Shown: positions 1 through 10,702, counted from the first letter of the stretch. The stretch: 41,477 bases of DNA from Knoellia aerolata DSM 18566 (GCF_000768695.1 NZ_AVPL01000032.1:1-41477); one strand, 5' to 3'. Translations and numbers: made by a program. The notes: generated by a model from the letters alone, not told the origin.

Positions 1-32
1 CCAACCCACGGGACGCAATCGTACAGACGGGG

Positions 33-67
33 CAGAGGCCCTTCCCGACGAACGGAAAGGGCCTCTG
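33..67 (-). terminator. Rho-independent terminator downstream of tRNA-Ala
   Basis: The arms AGAGGCCCTT (34-43) and AAGGGCCTCT (57-66) pair perfectly around a 13-nt loop, and C33-G67 extends the stem. It lies 9 bases beyond the 3' end of the minus-strand tRNA-Ala, so it most likely ends the tRNA-Ile / small ORF / tRNA-Ala transcript. Confidence 0.8.
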
Positions 68-75
68 ACCTGCGG

Positions 76-148
76 TGGAGCCAAGGGGACTCGAACCCCT
101 AACCCCCTGCTTGCAAAGCAGGTGCGCTACCAATTGCGCCATGGCCCC
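76..148 (-). tRNA. tRNA-Ala (anticodon TGC)
   Basis: Read on the minus strand, this 73-nt segment starts GGGGCCATGGCGC and ends TTGGCTCCA. It has a closed acceptor stem (GGGGCCA with TGGCTCC), a D-loop with TTGGTAG, an anticodon arm CTGCTTTGCAAGCAG carrying TGC, and a T arm GGGGTTCGAGTCCCC. The discriminator base is A and no CCA tail is encoded. In actinobacteria this tRNA typically sits beside tRNA-Ile downstream of gyrA, as here. Confidence 0.97.
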
Positions 149-176
149 TCGGTGACGCGGGCGCCACGCGGGTGAT

Positions 177-341
177 TCAGTTCGAGCTGTTGGGGGTGGT
201 CGCGGGCAGGTCGGTCCCGCTCACCCCACCACCGTTGGTGGCCTCGGCCCACAGTCGCTGGTCGGCGCCCTGGGCGTCGAGCTTTTTCTTCACGATGCCG
301 GCGGTGAGCGCGGTCAACGCGACGACGAGGATCTTCTTCAC
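177..341 (-). CDS. DLW-39-like small protein
   Basis: This is a 54-residue ORF between the two tRNAs. It starts at GTG 341, with GAGGTGG five bases upstream, and ends at TGA 177. The protein begins VKKILVVALTALTAG, then has a KKKLDAQGADQRLWAEAT segment and a Ser/Thr/Pro-rich tail. This matches the DLW-39 family: tiny actinobacterial proteins with an N-terminal KKI-hydrophobic stretch and a (D/R)LW-AEAT motif, usually found between tRNA-Ile and tRNA-Ala near gyrA. The first residue of the signature is R here rather than D. The hydrophobic N-terminus suggests membrane association. No function is established for the family as far as I know. Confidence 0.85.
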   Translation of the reverse strand: MKKILVVALTALTAGIVKKKLDAQGADQRLWAEATNGGGVSGTDLPATTPNSSN

Positions 342-373
342 GCAAGCCACCTCAGCGGTCGATGATCGGATGG

Positions 374-447
374 TGGGCCTAAGAGGACTTGAACCTCTGG
401 CCTCTTCCTTATCAGGGAAGCGCTCTAACCGTCTGAGCTATAGGCCC
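374..447 (-). tRNA. tRNA-Ile (anticodon GAT)
   Basis: The 74-nt minus-strand segment starts GGGCCTATAGCTCAG and ends CTTAGGCCCA. The acceptor arms GGGCCTA/TAGGCCC close, the anticodon loop CTGATAA carries GAT, and the T arm is CAGAGGTTCAAGTCCTCT-like. No CCA tail is encoded. It precedes the DLW-39-like ORF and tRNA-Ala in the same direction. Confidence 0.97.
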
Positions 448-523
448 GTCGCCGATCCGGCGGCGCCACCTTCACGGCGGCGCGAGAGACGAGGTTACCC
501 CACCGTCCCGTCTACGAACAAAA

Positions 524-561
524 CGGTATGCCGCCCACGCAAGTGCGCGGACGGCATACCG
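524..561 (-). terminator. Hairpin built from GTATGCCG/CGGCATAC, behind the gyrase operon
   Basis: CGGTATGCCG (524-533) and CGGCATACCG (552-561) form a perfect 10-bp stem. The interior (CCCACGC / TGCGCGG) pairs partly as well. It lies just past the stop of the DUF3566 gene, where a terminator for gyrB-gyrA-DUF3566 is expected, but no clear T tract follows. The stem is made of two inverted copies of the over-represented 8-mer described under findings. Confidence 0.6.
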
Positions 562-577
562 GATGTGGGTGGTTCGG

Positions 578-1099
578 TCAGTCGTCGGTGAGGGTCAGCT
601 GGAGGCCGCCGACGAGGCTGCTCGACACGTTGTAGAGGAAGGCCGCGAGGGTCGCGAGCGCCGTCATGAGGATGACGTCGATGACGCCGACGACGATCGC
701 GAGCGAGACGACCCGGCCGAAGCCGAGGAAGTCCATGATGTCGAAGGTGTTCTCGCCGTCCTGGATGATCTGGCCGACGAGGCCGTTGACCTGGTCGAAG
801 ACGCCCATGCCGGCGAGGATCATCCACAGCACGGAGACCATGACGACGCCGGCGATGCCCAGGGCCACCGACAGCAGGAACGACATCTTCATCGCCGACC
901 ACGGGTCGACCCGCGAGACGGTGAGCCGGACGCGACGGCCGCGGGGGGACGGAGCCGACGCTGGTGCCTGCGCGGACGGGGCCGGCGTGCTGGCGCGATG
1001 GGTGTCGGACTCCGACCTCGCCATCGACCGGGTGGGCTCAGGGGACGAAGAGCTCGACGCCGAACGCATCGAGGTCCCTGCCTGGTCTGCCGTGCTCAC
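578..1099 (-). CDS. DUF3566 domain membrane protein downstream of gyrA
   Basis: The protein has 173 residues. The first 60 or so are Ser/Pro/Ala-rich and probably disordered. A short conserved [23 protein letters not shown] motif region leads into a first membrane segment (about residues 70-97), then an amphipathic [24 protein letters not shown] stretch and a second membrane segment (about 128-155). This is the DUF3566 layout, a family encoded directly after gyrA in most actinobacteria (Rv0007 in M. tuberculosis). Its start GTG (1099) overlaps the gyrA stop, so translation is probably coupled. A role in envelope or cell division has been suggested for relatives, but nothing in the sequence fixes it. 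Confidence 0.9.
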   Translation of the reverse strand: MSTADQAGTSMRSASSSSSPEPTRSMARSESDTHRASTPAPSAQAPASAPSPRGRRVRLTVSRVDPWSAMKMSFLLSVALGIAGVVMVSVLWMILAGMGVFDQVNGLVGQIIQDGENTFDIMDFLGFGRVVSLAIVVGVIDVILMTALATLAAFLYNVSSSLVGGLQLTLTDD

Positions 1100-3855
1100 T
1101 CGCCGTCTCCGTCACGCTCGTCGTCGCCAGCGGCGCCGTCCTGGGGTTCCGACGGTACGCCATCGGTTGTGCCGAGGTCATCCTCCGCACCTGTGACCGC
1201 GGACGTGTCGTCCGGGTCCGGTCCGTCGGGGCCGGCGGCCTCGACCGCCGTCTCGAGGGGCGCGTCGACGGGGGTGCCGTCGACCGGGGAGACGCCCTCG
1301 GCGTCGGCCTCGGCGACCTCCTCCTCGACGGCCTTCTCGGCGTTGCGGGCCACCCCGACGATCGCGTCGTTCTTGTTGGGCTTGGCGAACCACACACCAC
1401 CGGTGTTGCGTCCGGTGAGGCGGACCTCGTCGACCCGGGAGCGGACGATGTTGCCGCGCTCGAACACGACCATGACCTCGTCGTCCTCGTCGACGGTGAG
1501 GGCGCCGACGAGGTCGCCGCCCTTCTCGGTCTGCTTGGCGACGGTGACACCGAGGATCGCGCGACCCTTGACGTTCCACTGCGAGGCCTTGGAGCGCTTG
1601 GCCATGCCCGTCTCGAAGACGACGAAGACGTCGGGGTCGGTGCCGTCGTCGATGACCGACATCGCGAGGAGCGAGTCGTCGCCGCGGAACTTCATGCCGG
1701 TGACACCGGAGGTCGAGCGACCCATGGGCCGCAGCGTCGCGTCGTCGGCGTGGAAGCGGACCGACTGGCCCGTGCGGGAGACGAGCAGCAGGTCGTCGGC
1801 GGAGGACGTCAGCCCGGCACCGACGAGCTCGTCGCCGTCGCGCAGGTTGACGGCGATGAGGCCGCCCGAGCGGGGCGAGTCGTACTCGGAGAGGCGGGTC
1901 TTCTTGACGAGCCCGTTCCGGGTGGCGAGCACGAGGTAGGGCGTCTGCTGGTAGTCCTTGAGCGCCAGCACCTGGGCGATCTGCTCGTCGGGCTGGAACG
2001 CCATGATGTTGGCGACGTGCTGGCCCTTGGCGTCACGGCTCGCGTCGGGCAGCTCGTACGCCTTGGCCCGGTAGACCCGGCCCAGGTTGGTGAAGAACAG
2101 CAGCCAGTGGTGCGAGGTCGTCGTGAAGAAGTGCGCGACCACGTCCTCGCCGCGCAGGGACGCGCCCTTGACACCCTTGCCGCCGCGCTTCTGCGAGCGG
2201 TAGGCGTCGACCTTGGTCCGCTTGGCGTACCCGCCCCGGGTGATCGTCACGACGACGTCCTCCTCGGGGATGAGGTCCTCCATCGACATGTCGCCGTCGA
2301 AGCCGTGGATGACGGTGCGGCGTTCGTCGCCGAACTTCTCCACGATCCCCGCGAGCTCCTCGGAGATGATGCTCCGCTGGCGGTCGGGCTTGGCGAGGAT
2401 GTCCTCGTAGTCCTCGATCTCGCGCTGGATCGAGTCGTGCTCGTCGATGATCTTCTGGCGCTCCAGGGCCGCGAGGCGGCGCAGCTGGAGCTCGAGGATC
2501 GCGCGGGCCTGGATCTCGTCGATCTCGAGGAGCTCGATGAGCCCGTCACGGGCCGCCTCCGCGGTCGGGGAGCGGCGGATGAGGGCGATGACCTCGTCGA
2601 GCAGGTCGAGCGCCTTGAGCAGCCCGCGCAGGATGTGGATGCGGTCCTCGGCCTCCTTGAGGAGGAAGGCCGTGCGGCGCTGGATGACGTCGATCTGGTG
2701 GTCCACCCAGTAGCGGATGAACGAGTCGATCGGCAGGGTGCGCGGCACGCCGTCGACGAGCGCGAGCATGTTCGCGCCGAAGGAGGTCTGCAGCTGGGTG
2801 TGCTTGTAGAGGTTGTTGAGCACGACCTTGGCGATCGCGTCGCGGCGCAGCACGATGACGAGGCGCTGGCCGGTGCGGCCGGAGGTCTCGTCACGGATGT
2901 CGGCGATGCCGTGGAGGCGGCCGTCCTTGACGTGCTCGGCGATCTTCTGGGCGAGGCTGTCAGGGTTGACCTGGTAGGGGAGCTCGGTGATGACGAGGCA
3001 CTGACGGCCCTGGATCTCCTCGACCTCGACGACCGCGCGCATGATGATCGAGCCGCGGCCCGTGCGGTAGGCGTCGTCGATGCCCTTGCGGCCCATGATG
3101 AGCGCGCCGGTGGGGAAGTCCGGCCCGTGCACCCGCGACATGACGGCCTCCAGGGCCTCCTCGCGCGACGCGTCCGGGTTCTCGAGCTGCCACTGCGCGG
3201 CCGCGGCCACCTCACGCAGGTTGTGCGGGGGGATCTGCGTGGCCATGCCGACCGCGATGCCGGACGAGCCGTTGACGAGCAGGTTGGGGAAGCGCGCCGG
3301 CAGGACCGTCGGCTCCAACGTCTTGCCGTCGTAGTTCGGGGCGAAGTCGACGGTCTTCTTGTCGATGTCGCGGACGAGCTCCATCGACAGCGGCGCCATG
3401 CGGCACTCGGTGTAGCGGGGGGCGGCGGCGGGGTCGTCGCCCGGGCTGCCGAAGTTGCCCTGGCCCTGCACGAGCGGGTAGCGCAGCGACCAGTCCTGGA
3501 CGAGCCGCACGAGGGCGTCGTAGATCGCGCTGTCGCCGTGCGGGTGGTACTGGCCCATGACGTCACCGACGACGCGGCTGCACTTGTTGAAGCCGCGGTC
3601 GGGCCGGTAGCCACCGTCGTACATGGCGTAGACCACGCGGCGGTGCACGGGCTTGAGCCCGTCGCGCACGTCCGGCAGCGCGCGGCTGACGATGACGCTC
3701 ATCGCGTACTCGATGTAGGAGCGCTGCATCTCCGTGTTGAGGTCGACCGGCTCGATCCGGTCGGTCTCGCCCGGGGAGCGGTCGGGCGCCACGGAACCCT
3801 GCTCGCCCGGGTCCTCCACGTCGAGGTCGTCCATGCCGTCGATGTCGTCAGCCAT
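1096..3855 (-). CDS. gyrA: DNA gyrase subunit A
   Basis: This is the 919-residue GyrA, which cuts and rejoins DNA in the A2B2 gyrase that introduces negative supercoils. After a 35-residue acidic N-terminus the winged-helix/tower domain begins. The quinolone-resistance region reads [11 protein letters not shown] with Ser109 and Asp113 (positions equivalent to E. coli 83 and 87), the usual drug-sensitive residues. The catalytic tyrosine is Tyr148 in APRYTECRM. The C-terminal beta-pinwheel carries the GyrA-box-like QKRGGKG. The last 70 or so residues are a strongly acidic Asp/Glu/Pro tail, longer than in E. coli. The ATG at 3855 is preceded by AAGGGAACTG. It follows gyrB after a 201-bp gap holding two palindromes, so transcription may be linked or attenuated. 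Confidence 0.98.
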   Translation of the reverse strand: MADDIDGMDDLDVEDPGEQGSVAPDRSPGETDRIEPVDLNTEMQRSYIEYAMSVIVSRALPDVRDGLKPVHRRVVYAMYDGGYRPDRGFNKCSRVVGDVMGQYHPHGDSAIYDALVRLVQDWSLRYPLVQGQGNFGSPGDDPAAAPRYTECRMAPLSMELVRDIDKKTVDFAPNYDGKTLEPTVLPARFPNLLVNGSSGIAVGMATQIPPHNLREVAAAAQWQLENPDASREEALEAVMSRVHGPDFPTGALIMGRKGIDDAYRTGRGSIIMRAVVEVEEIQGRQCLVITELPYQVNPDSLAQKIAEHVKDGRLHGIADIRDETSGRTGQRLVIVLRRDAIAKVVLNNLYKHTQLQTSFGANMLALVDGVPRTLPIDSFIRYWVDHQIDVIQRRTAFLLKEAEDRIHILRGLLKALDLLDEVIALIRRSPTAEAARDGLIELLEIDEIQARAILELQLRRLAALERQKIIDEHDSIQREIEDYEDILAKPDRQRSIISEELAGIVEKFGDERRTVIHGFDGDMSMEDLIPEEDVVVTITRGGYAKRTKVDAYRSQKRGGKGVKGASLRGEDVVAHFFTTTSHHWLLFFTNLGRVYRAKAYELPDASRDAKGQHVANIMAFQPDEQIAQVLALKDYQQTPYLVLATRNGLVKKTRLSEYDSPRSGGLIAVNLRDGDELVGAGLTSSADDLLLVSRTGQSVRFHADDATLRPMGRSTSGVTGMKFRGDDSLLAMSVIDDGTDPDVFVVFETGMAKRSKASQWNVKGRAILGVTVAKQTEKGGDLVGALTVDEDDEVMVVFERGNIVRSRVDEVRLTGRNTGGVWFAKPNKNDAIVGVARNAEKAVEEEVAEADAEGVSPVDGTPVDAPLETAVEAAGPDGPDPDDTSAVTGAEDDLGTTDGVPSEPQDGAAGDDERDGDGE

Positions 3856-3916
3856 CAGTTCCCTTGTCTCTCAGTGCAGGTCAAAGCAGTGGGCGCGCGG
3901 CGAGCGGCGCGCTGGT

Positions 3917-3956
3917 GTCCGCAATGTTGGTCGGCTTCCCGGCCAACATTGCGGAC
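3917..3956. repeat. Two-tier palindrome family member (copy 1)
   Basis: GTCCGCAATGTTGG (3917-3930) and CCAACATTGCGGAC (3943-3956) form a perfect 14-bp stem with a 12-nt loop. Aligned over 40 bases with the copy at 10576-10623 it is identical at about 31 positions, with the outer GTCCGCA/TGCGGAC arms and the inner TGGTCGG/CCAA motif conserved. It lies between gyrB and gyrA. Confidence 0.8.
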
Positions 3957-3974
3957 GCTGTGGGGTGCCGCCCG

Positions 3975-4022
3975 GCTGCGTCCGCAGCAGTGGTCGAGAT
4001 CTCGACCAGGGTTGCGGACGCA
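3975..4022. repeat. Two-tier palindrome family member (copy 2)
   Basis: The outer arms TGCGTCCGCA (3977-3986) and TGCGGACGCA (4013-4022) are perfect. Inside lies an 18-bp perfect palindrome, TGGTCGAGATCTCGACCA (3991-4008). Four-base spacers separate the two tiers. This copy sits right after the gyrB stop region, so the RNA could fold into a strong hairpin between gyrB and gyrA. Confidence 0.85.
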
Positions 4023-4056
4023 GGCGTGAGGGGGGCGGACGGCATACGCATGCCGG

Positions 4057-6225
<2,169 letters not shown>

Positions 6226-6460
6226 TCAGCTGGTCTGGCTCATGCCGCGCGCCCGGGGCGCAAATGCACCCTGGGCGCGACGTTCACCCCGAAGTTTACC
6301 CGTCAGGACCGTCAGCGCACGCCAGTGGAGGCCCGTGAAGGCGGTTTCTTCGACGGATGAGACCGGTTTCCGACCCGGCATACGGCCCCCACCCCTCTGA
6401 GGCCGTCTGAGGCGCGTTCTCGAGCAGGCCGACCAGGGCCCAGCGGGGGCGAGAGTGGGC

Positions 6461-7201
6461 TCAGCGACCGGTCGTGAAGAAGGTCCAGGTGCCGTCCCCG
6501 GCGATCCCGACGCGGTAGCCGGTGTAGCCGCCGTCGTCCTGACGCATCTTGGTCGCGGCCGCCCGGGTGACGAGGCCCGCGGAGACGACGACGTCCCACT
6601 CGGCGTCGGTCTGGGCGAACTGCTCCGAGAAGACGCGCGGCTGGATCGTCCCGTCGAACGTCTCGGTCGGCGGCAGGGTGAGCAGGGTCGCGAGGGCGAC
6701 GAAGTTCTGTGGGGTGCGCGCGGTGAAGATCGCCGCGGGCGCCTGGTCGCCGGCGAGCCCGGTCGTGTCGGCCTTGGCCATCGCGACGAGGGTGGCGGCG
6801 TCGCAGGCCTTGGCCGCGGCGTGCACCTTCTTGGCGGTGGCGGCGGCGGCGCTGGTCATGCCGCTGGTGTTGGGGGCGCCGGCCTTCGACGCGGGGCAGC
6901 TCGTCCGGGTGGGCGACGGCGTCGCCGAGGGGGCGCGCGTGGCGGTCACGGACGGGCTCGCGGTCGGCGTCGGGGTCACCGAGGGGGTGGCGCTCGGCGT
7001 CGTCGTGACGGTCGGGGTGGCGCTGGGGGTCTCGCTCGGGGTGGGGGTCTCCGACGGCGAGGCGCTCGGGGCCGTCGTGCGCGACGGCGCCGCGGTCGGC
7101 TCGTCGTCCGAGCACGCGCCGAGCGCGAGGACGGCGACGAGCATCGGCGCGGCCATGCGGAGGGTGCGGCGGGCGGACAGGAGGGAACCCCGGGTCGTCA
7201 T
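6461..7201 (-). CDS. Secreted lipoprotein with Ser/Thr-Pro repeat stalk
   Basis: The protein has 246 residues. A type II signal peptide (RRTLRMAAPMLVAVLALGAC) ends in the lipobox LGAC, so the mature protein should be lipid-anchored at the outer face of the membrane. Residues of about 35-95 form a Thr/Ser/Pro-rich stalk built on repeats such as TPSETPSATP and TPTASPSVT, likely extended. The C-terminal 150 residues form a compact domain with DAEWDVVVSAGLVTRAAATKM and GYRVGIAGDGTWTFFTTGR. I do not recognise that domain. The start at ATG 7201 is chosen for the signal peptide; no clear ribosome binding site is seen. It lies 32 bp behind the thioesterase gene in the same direction. Confidence 0.75.
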   Translation of the reverse strand: MTTRGSLLSARRTLRMAAPMLVAVLALGACSDDEPTAAPSRTTAPSASPSETPTPSETPSATPTVTTTPSATPSVTPTPTASPSVTATRAPSATPSPTRTSCPASKAGAPNTSGMTSAAAATAKKVHAAAKACDAATLVAMAKADTTGLAGDQAPAAIFTARTPQNFVALATLLTLPPTETFDGTIQPRVFSEQFAQTDAEWDVVVSAGLVTRAAATKMRQDDGGYTGYRVGIAGDGTWTFFTTGR

Positions 7202-7233
7202 GGAGGTCACTGTAACGGGAGTGACTGGTGTGA

Positions 7234-7707
7234 CTAGTTCGCCACGCGGCGGACGGGCTGGGCGGCGGCCGTGCGTTCCACCACATCGCGCACCACGGTG
7301 GGCAGGGCGACCGTGTGTCGTCCGTCGCGGTCGACGTAGACCTGAGCCCACAGCCCGTGGGCGGCGATCGCGTCGCTCCCCTCGGCGAAGAGCCCGAAGG
7401 CGAAGGTCACGCTCTTGGTCCCCACCCGCTCGACCCGGACGCCGACGTCGATCGGCTGCGGGTAGGCCAGCTCGGAGTAGAACCGGCACGAGGACTCGGC
7501 GACGACACCCATCGCCTCCGAGACCGTCTCGTCGATGCCGGTCTCCCGGATGAGCCAGGCGTTGAGGACGGAGTCGAACAGCTCGTAGTAGACGGCGTTG
7601 TTGAGGTGGCCGTACATGTCGTTGTCGGACCACCGCGTCGAGACCCGCTGGATCTCGGGGAAGTCCGAGCGCTCGAGGGTGCGGGGGTCGGGCTCGTCCG
7701 AGGTCAT
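7234..7707 (-). CDS. Hotdog-fold acyl-CoA thioesterase
   Basis: The protein has 157 residues. The segment VSTRWSDNDMYGHLNNAVYYELFD is the 4-hydroxybenzoyl-CoA thioesterase-like active-site helix: the Asp (DNDMYGHLNN) and the following His-Leu-Asn-Asn are typical of this family. The rest shows hotdog beta strands (FYSELAYPQPIDVGVRVERVGTKSVTFAFGL). It should hydrolyse acyl-CoA in the cytoplasm; the substrate cannot be told from sequence. The start ATG 7707 is the first methionine before the conserved part. A lipoprotein gene follows 32 bp downstream. Confidence 0.85.
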   Translation of the reverse strand: MTSDEPDPRTLERSDFPEIQRVSTRWSDNDMYGHLNNAVYYELFDSVLNAWLIRETGIDETVSEAMGVVAESSCRFYSELAYPQPIDVGVRVERVGTKSVTFAFGLFAEGSDAIAAHGLWAQVYVDRDGRHTVALPTVVRDVVERTAAAQPVRRVAN

Positions 7708-7754
7708 GCCGCTCAGGCTAGCCGCGCACCTGATCTGGCTTGCGAGCCGAGCGT

Positions 7755-7810
7755 CTCGTTGCGTCTGCGCCAACGGCTGCTGGAGCGACCACTGACGCAG
7801 ACGCAACGAG
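7755..7810. repeat. Long palindrome between thioesterase and metQ
   Basis: CTCGTTGCGTCTGCG (7755-7769) and CGCAGACGCAACGAG (7796-7810) form a perfect 15-bp stem around a 26-nt loop. The outer arm contains GCGTCTGCG as in the copies at 10640 and 16122. The complement of the loop contains AGTGGTCG as in the other members. It therefore looks like a divergent relative of the same family. It could act as terminator for metQ on the minus strand. Confidence 0.75.
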
Positions 7811-7845
7811 GGGGGTTGCCGGGGGTGGGCCGGGGGGCGCGGGGG

Positions 7846-8697
7846 TCAGAAGGCGGGGAGTACCGAGCCGTCGGCCCAGGTCTTCGTGAGGTAGGCCTTG
7901 ACCTCGGGGGAGTGGAGCAGCTCGTCGAGCTTCTTCAGCGCCGGGTTGGACTCGTCCGCGGCCTGCACCGCGAGGAAGTTGGCGTACGGGTTGCCGTCCG
8001 CCTCCTCGACGAGGATCGCGTCCTTGGACGGCGACAGGTCGGCCTCGAGCGCGTAGTTGCCGTTGATGACGGCGACGTCGAGGTCGTCGAGCGAGCGCAC
8101 GAGCTGGGCCGGGTCGGTCTCGACGAACTTGAGCTTCTTGGTGTTCTCGTCGACGTCGTAGATCGTCGCGTTGGTCGCGTCCTTGCCGGCCTTGAGCGTG
8201 ATGACGCCCGCCTTGGCGAGGAGCTCGAGCGCCCGGCCCTGGTTGGACGGGTCGTTGTTGATGCCGACCTGGGCGCCCTCCGGGAGCGCGGCGACGTCGC
8301 TCACCTTCTTCGAGTACAGCGCGAACGGCTCGATGTGCACGCCCTCGTAGTGCGCGAACTCGTAGCCCCGGTCCTTCACCTGCGCCTCGTAGTAGGGCAG
8401 GTGCTGGTAGTAGTTCGCGTCGAGGGTGCCCTCGGCGAGCTGGACGTTGGGCTGGACGTAGTCGTCGAAGGACTTGATCTCGAGGTCGAGCCCTGCCTCG
8501 GCGGCGAGCTCCTTGTCGACGAACTCGAGGATCTTGGCGTGCGGCGTGGGCGAGGCCCCGATGACGAGCGTGGTGACGCCCTGGTCATCGGCCTCGGGGG
8601 CACTGCTGTCGCCACCTCCGGCGCCGCAGGCCGTGAGGCTCGCGGCGACGAGGAACGAGGCTCCGGCGGCGAGGCCACGACGAGGGAAGGAGGGCAT
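7846..8697 (-). CDS. metQ: Methionine ABC transporter substrate-binding lipoprotein
   Basis: The protein has 283 residues with a lipoprotein signal peptide (LAAGASFLVAASLTAC, lipobox LTAC). The mature part is a NlpA/MetQ family binding protein: GASPTPHAKILEFV near the N-terminus, the central YYQHLPYYE and GVHIEPFALYSKK, the hinge segment INNDPSNQGRALELL, and ends in HSPEVKAYLTKTW. It captures methionine (or a related amino acid) outside the membrane and delivers it to MetNI. The start ATG 8697 has AAGGAAT four bases upstream. It is the last gene of metN-metI-metQ, 114 bp behind metI with a hairpin in between. Confidence 0.93.
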   Translation of the reverse strand: MPSFPRRGLAAGASFLVAASLTACGAGGGDSSAPEADDQGVTTLVIGASPTPHAKILEFVDKELAAEAGLDLEIKSFDDYVQPNVQLAEGTLDANYYQHLPYYEAQVKDRGYEFAHYEGVHIEPFALYSKKVSDVAALPEGAQVGINNDPSNQGRALELLAKAGVITLKAGKDATNATIYDVDENTKKLKFVETDPAQLVRSLDDLDVAVINGNYALEADLSPSKDAILVEEADGNPYANFLAVQAADESNPALKKLDELLHSPEVKAYLTKTWADGSVLPAF

Positions 8698-8786
8698 GGG
8701 GATTCCTTTCGGTATGCCGGCCGGTCGGCCGACGGGGGTACGCCGGGGTGAGCGGCGGATCACGGGGCCGACGACACTGTCGGGAG

Positions 8787-8806
8787 CGGACGGCATACGC
8801 CGTCCG
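8787..8806 (-). terminator. Intercistronic hairpin between metI and metQ
   Basis: CGGACGGC (8787-8794) and GCCGTCCG (8799-8806) pair perfectly around ATAC. The loop and arm contain the over-represented CGGCATAC word within the longer string GCGGACGGCATAC. There is no T tract, so partial attenuation or mRNA stabilisation is as likely as full termination. Confidence 0.5.
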
Positions 8807-8811
8807 GAGGT

Positions 8812-9489
8812 TCAGCGGTGGTCGACGGCGCGCGCGACGCGGTCGCCGGTCACCTGGACGAGCTGCACGACGACGACGAGCAGCACGACGGCCGCGATCA
8901 TCACGTCGGTCTGGAACCGGTTGTAGCCGTAGGACATCGCGGTGGCACCGAGGCCACCACCACCCACGGCGCCGGCCATGGCGCTGTAGCCGATGAGCGC
9001 GATGACGGTCGTGGTGAGCCCGGCGACGATGCCGGGCAGGGCCTCGGGCAGGAGGACCTTGCGGGTGACGTCCCAGCGGGTGGCGCCCATCATCGTGGCG
9101 GCCTCGACCTTGCCGGACGACACCTCACGCAGCGAGGTCTCGACGAGCCGCGCGAAGAACGGCACGGCGCCGATGGTCAGCGGCACGATCATCGCCCGCC
9201 AGCCGACGGTCGTCCCCGCGACGAAGCGGGTAAACGGGATGATCGCGATCATCAGGATGAGGAAGGGCAGCGAGCGACCGAGGTTGACGACTCCCCCGAG
9301 CACGCGGTTGAGGCCGGGGCGGGGGGCGATGCCTCCCGGGGAGCTGTTGTGGAGCAGCACCCCGACGACGACGCCGAGCAAGGCGGTGATCGCCGCCGAC
9401 CCGACGGTCATGGCCAGGGTCTCCGCGAGCGCGACCGGCAGCCCCTCGGTGATGACGGGGTTGTCGAGCCATTCGGCCTCGGTCCTCAT
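8812..9489 (-). CDS. metI: Methionine ABC transporter permease
   Basis: This 225-residue membrane permease of the MetI family has about five membrane segments, including MTVGSAAITALLGVVVGVLL and SLPFLILMIAIIPFTRFV. The ABC coupling loop EAATMMGATRWDVTRKVLLPEALPG is intact, including the EAA-type Gly. The FARLVETSLREV element is typical of the family. The start ATG 9489 overlaps the metN stop (ATGA), indicating translational coupling in metN-metI-metQ. Confidence 0.95.
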   Translation of the reverse strand: MRTEAEWLDNPVITEGLPVALAETLAMTVGSAAITALLGVVVGVLLHNSSPGGIAPRPGLNRVLGGVVNLGRSLPFLILMIAIIPFTRFVAGTTVGWRAMIVPLTIGAVPFFARLVETSLREVSSGKVEAATMMGATRWDVTRKVLLPEALPGIVAGLTTTVIALIGYSAMAGAVGGGGLGATAMSYGYNRFQTDVMIAAVVLLVVVVQLVQVTGDRVARAVDHR

Positions 9490-10499
9490 GCCGCCACCTC
9501 CGGGTGCAGGTTGGCGCCGTCGAGGACCTTGTGGGCGCTCGCGACCTGGCTGGGGTCGGCGAGCTCGACGAGGAGGCGCCCGACCCGGCGGCCGGCGATG
9601 GTCTCGACGGTCGCGGCGGCCACGTCGGACTCGATGCCCTCGCGGCGGAGCAGGGCGAGGATGCCGTCGATGGTGCCGACCGTCGCGTCCGGGTGCCCGA
9701 GGGCGACCTGGAGGCGGGTGAGGCCGTCCGCCGCGGGTTCGACGAGGGGGATGAGCTCGCGGTGCAGGCGGTTGGACGGGTCGGAGATGAGCGCGCCGAG
9801 GCGGCCCTGCTCGATCACGGCGCCGTCGCCGAGCAGCGTCACGGCATCGCAGACCTCGCGCACGACCGACGGCTCGTGGGTGATGATGACGACGGTGATG
9901 CCGAGCCGGTCACGCAGCTCGCGGAGCAGGCCGAGGATCGACCCGGTGGTGGCGGCGTCGAGGGCCGACGTCGGCTCGTCGCACAGGAGGATCTCGGGGT
10001 CCGCGGCCAGGGCACGGGCGATCCCGACGCGCTGTTGCTGGCCCCCGGAGAGCTGGCCGGGGTGGTTCCGGGCCCGGTCGGACAGGCCGACGAGGTCGAG
10101 GAGCTCGGTGACGCGGGCGTCGATGCGGGCCTTCTCCCAGCCGGCGATCTCGAGCGGCAGGGCGACGTTGTCGGCCGCGGTGCGGGAGTCGAGCAGGTTG
10201 GCGTGCTGGTAGACGACGCCGAAGCGCCTCCGCGCCGCCCGGAGCTGGTCACCGCGCAGGACGGTGATGTCCTCGCCGGCGACGACGACCTCGCCCGAGG
10301 TCGGGCGCTCGAGCCCGGTGAGGCAGCGGATCAGCGTCGACTTGCCGGCGCCGGAGCGTCCGACGATGCCGTGGATCTCGCCCCGGGGGACGGTGAGGGA
10401 GACCCGGTCGAGCGCCGTGACGGTGCCGCTGCGGGACTCGAAGGTCTTGGTGAGGTCCCTGACGGCCAGCGCCGGGGATGCTGATGAATCGTCAACCAC
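9486..10499 (-). CDS. metN: Methionine ABC transporter ATP-binding protein
   Basis: The protein has 337 residues. Walker A is GRSGAGKST (about 47-55), the Q-loop is in VYQHANLL, the signature is LSGGQQQR, Walker B is ILLCDEPTSALD and the switch is THE. The C-terminal 85 residues form the NIL/ACT-like domain (LQVALGHPDATVGTIDGILALLRREGIESDV) that lets MetN sense intracellular methionine. The GTG at 10499 is the only reasonable start, but it lacks a well-spaced ribosome binding site. A promoter-like element ends six bases before it, so the message may be leaderless. Confidence 0.95.
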   Translation of the reverse strand: MVDDSSASPALAVRDLTKTFESRSGTVTALDRVSLTVPRGEIHGIVGRSGAGKSTLIRCLTGLERPTSGEVVVAGEDITVLRGDQLRAARRRFGVVYQHANLLDSRTAADNVALPLEIAGWEKARIDARVTELLDLVGLSDRARNHPGQLSGGQQQRVGIARALAADPEILLCDEPTSALDAATTGSILGLLRELRDRLGITVVIITHEPSVVREVCDAVTLLGDGAVIEQGRLGALISDPSNRLHRELIPLVEPAADGLTRLQVALGHPDATVGTIDGILALLRREGIESDVAAATVETIAGRRVGRLLVELADPSQVASAHKVLDGANLHPEVAA

Positions 10500-10505
10500 A
10501 CTTTC

Positions 10506-10535
10506 ATAATCAAGGGTTATCCGTCACATAAGCAA
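10506..10535 (-). promoter_or_regulatory. Candidate metNIQ promoter (leaderless start)
   Basis: On the minus strand TTGCTT (10535-10530) and GATTAT (10511-10506) are spaced by 18 bases in an unusually A+T-rich patch. The metN GTG begins six bases past the -10 element, close to the expected transcription start. No methionine riboswitch fold was recognised upstream. Confidence 0.45.
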
Positions 10536-10575
10536 ATCGGTCCCACGCGCTGGTCCGGGTGGGGCCGGCATACCG

Positions 10576-10623
10576 CTTGCGTCCGCAGGAGTGGTCGGGT
10601 TCTCGACCAAGGTTGCGGACGCT
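10576..10623. repeat. Two-tier palindrome array, unit 1
   Basis: The outer arms GCGTCCGCA (10579-10587) and TGCGGACGC (10614-10622) and the inner arms TGGTCG (10592-10597) and CGACCA (10604-10609) are perfect, with four-base spacers GGAG and AGGT. The unit is 48 bp from CTTG to CGCT and differs from unit 3 at only two positions. A CGGCATACC copy stands just before the array. Confidence 0.9.
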
Positions 10624-10639
10624 GCCCGGGCCCGGTCGG

Positions 10640-10687
10640 CTTGCGTCTGCGCGGATGGTGAGGTTTCTGACCATCCACGCAGACGCT
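10640..10687. repeat. Two-tier palindrome array, unit 2 (subtype B)
   Basis: The outer arms GCGTCTGCG (10643-10651) and CGCAGACGC (10678-10686) and the inner arms GGATGGT (10653-10659) and ACCATCC (10670-10676) are perfect. The 48-bp unit has the same ends (CTTG...CGCT) as its neighbours but a different core. Its reverse complement matches the copy inside the ligase gene at 16122-16169 at 45 of 48 positions. Confidence 0.9.
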
Positions 10688-10702
10688 GCCAGCACCGGTC
10701 GG

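Noticed and set aside
964..4029. 1021-residue open frame on the plus strand
   Set aside because: It is exactly antisense to gyrA. The frame is open because high-G+C codon choice removes stops from the opposite frame; the product is Val/Leu/Arg/Asp-rich with no domain.
8698..8811. SAM riboswitch or T-box before metQ
   Set aside because: Only a short GGACGGC hairpin is present; none of the conserved riboswitch cores was recognised here or before metN.
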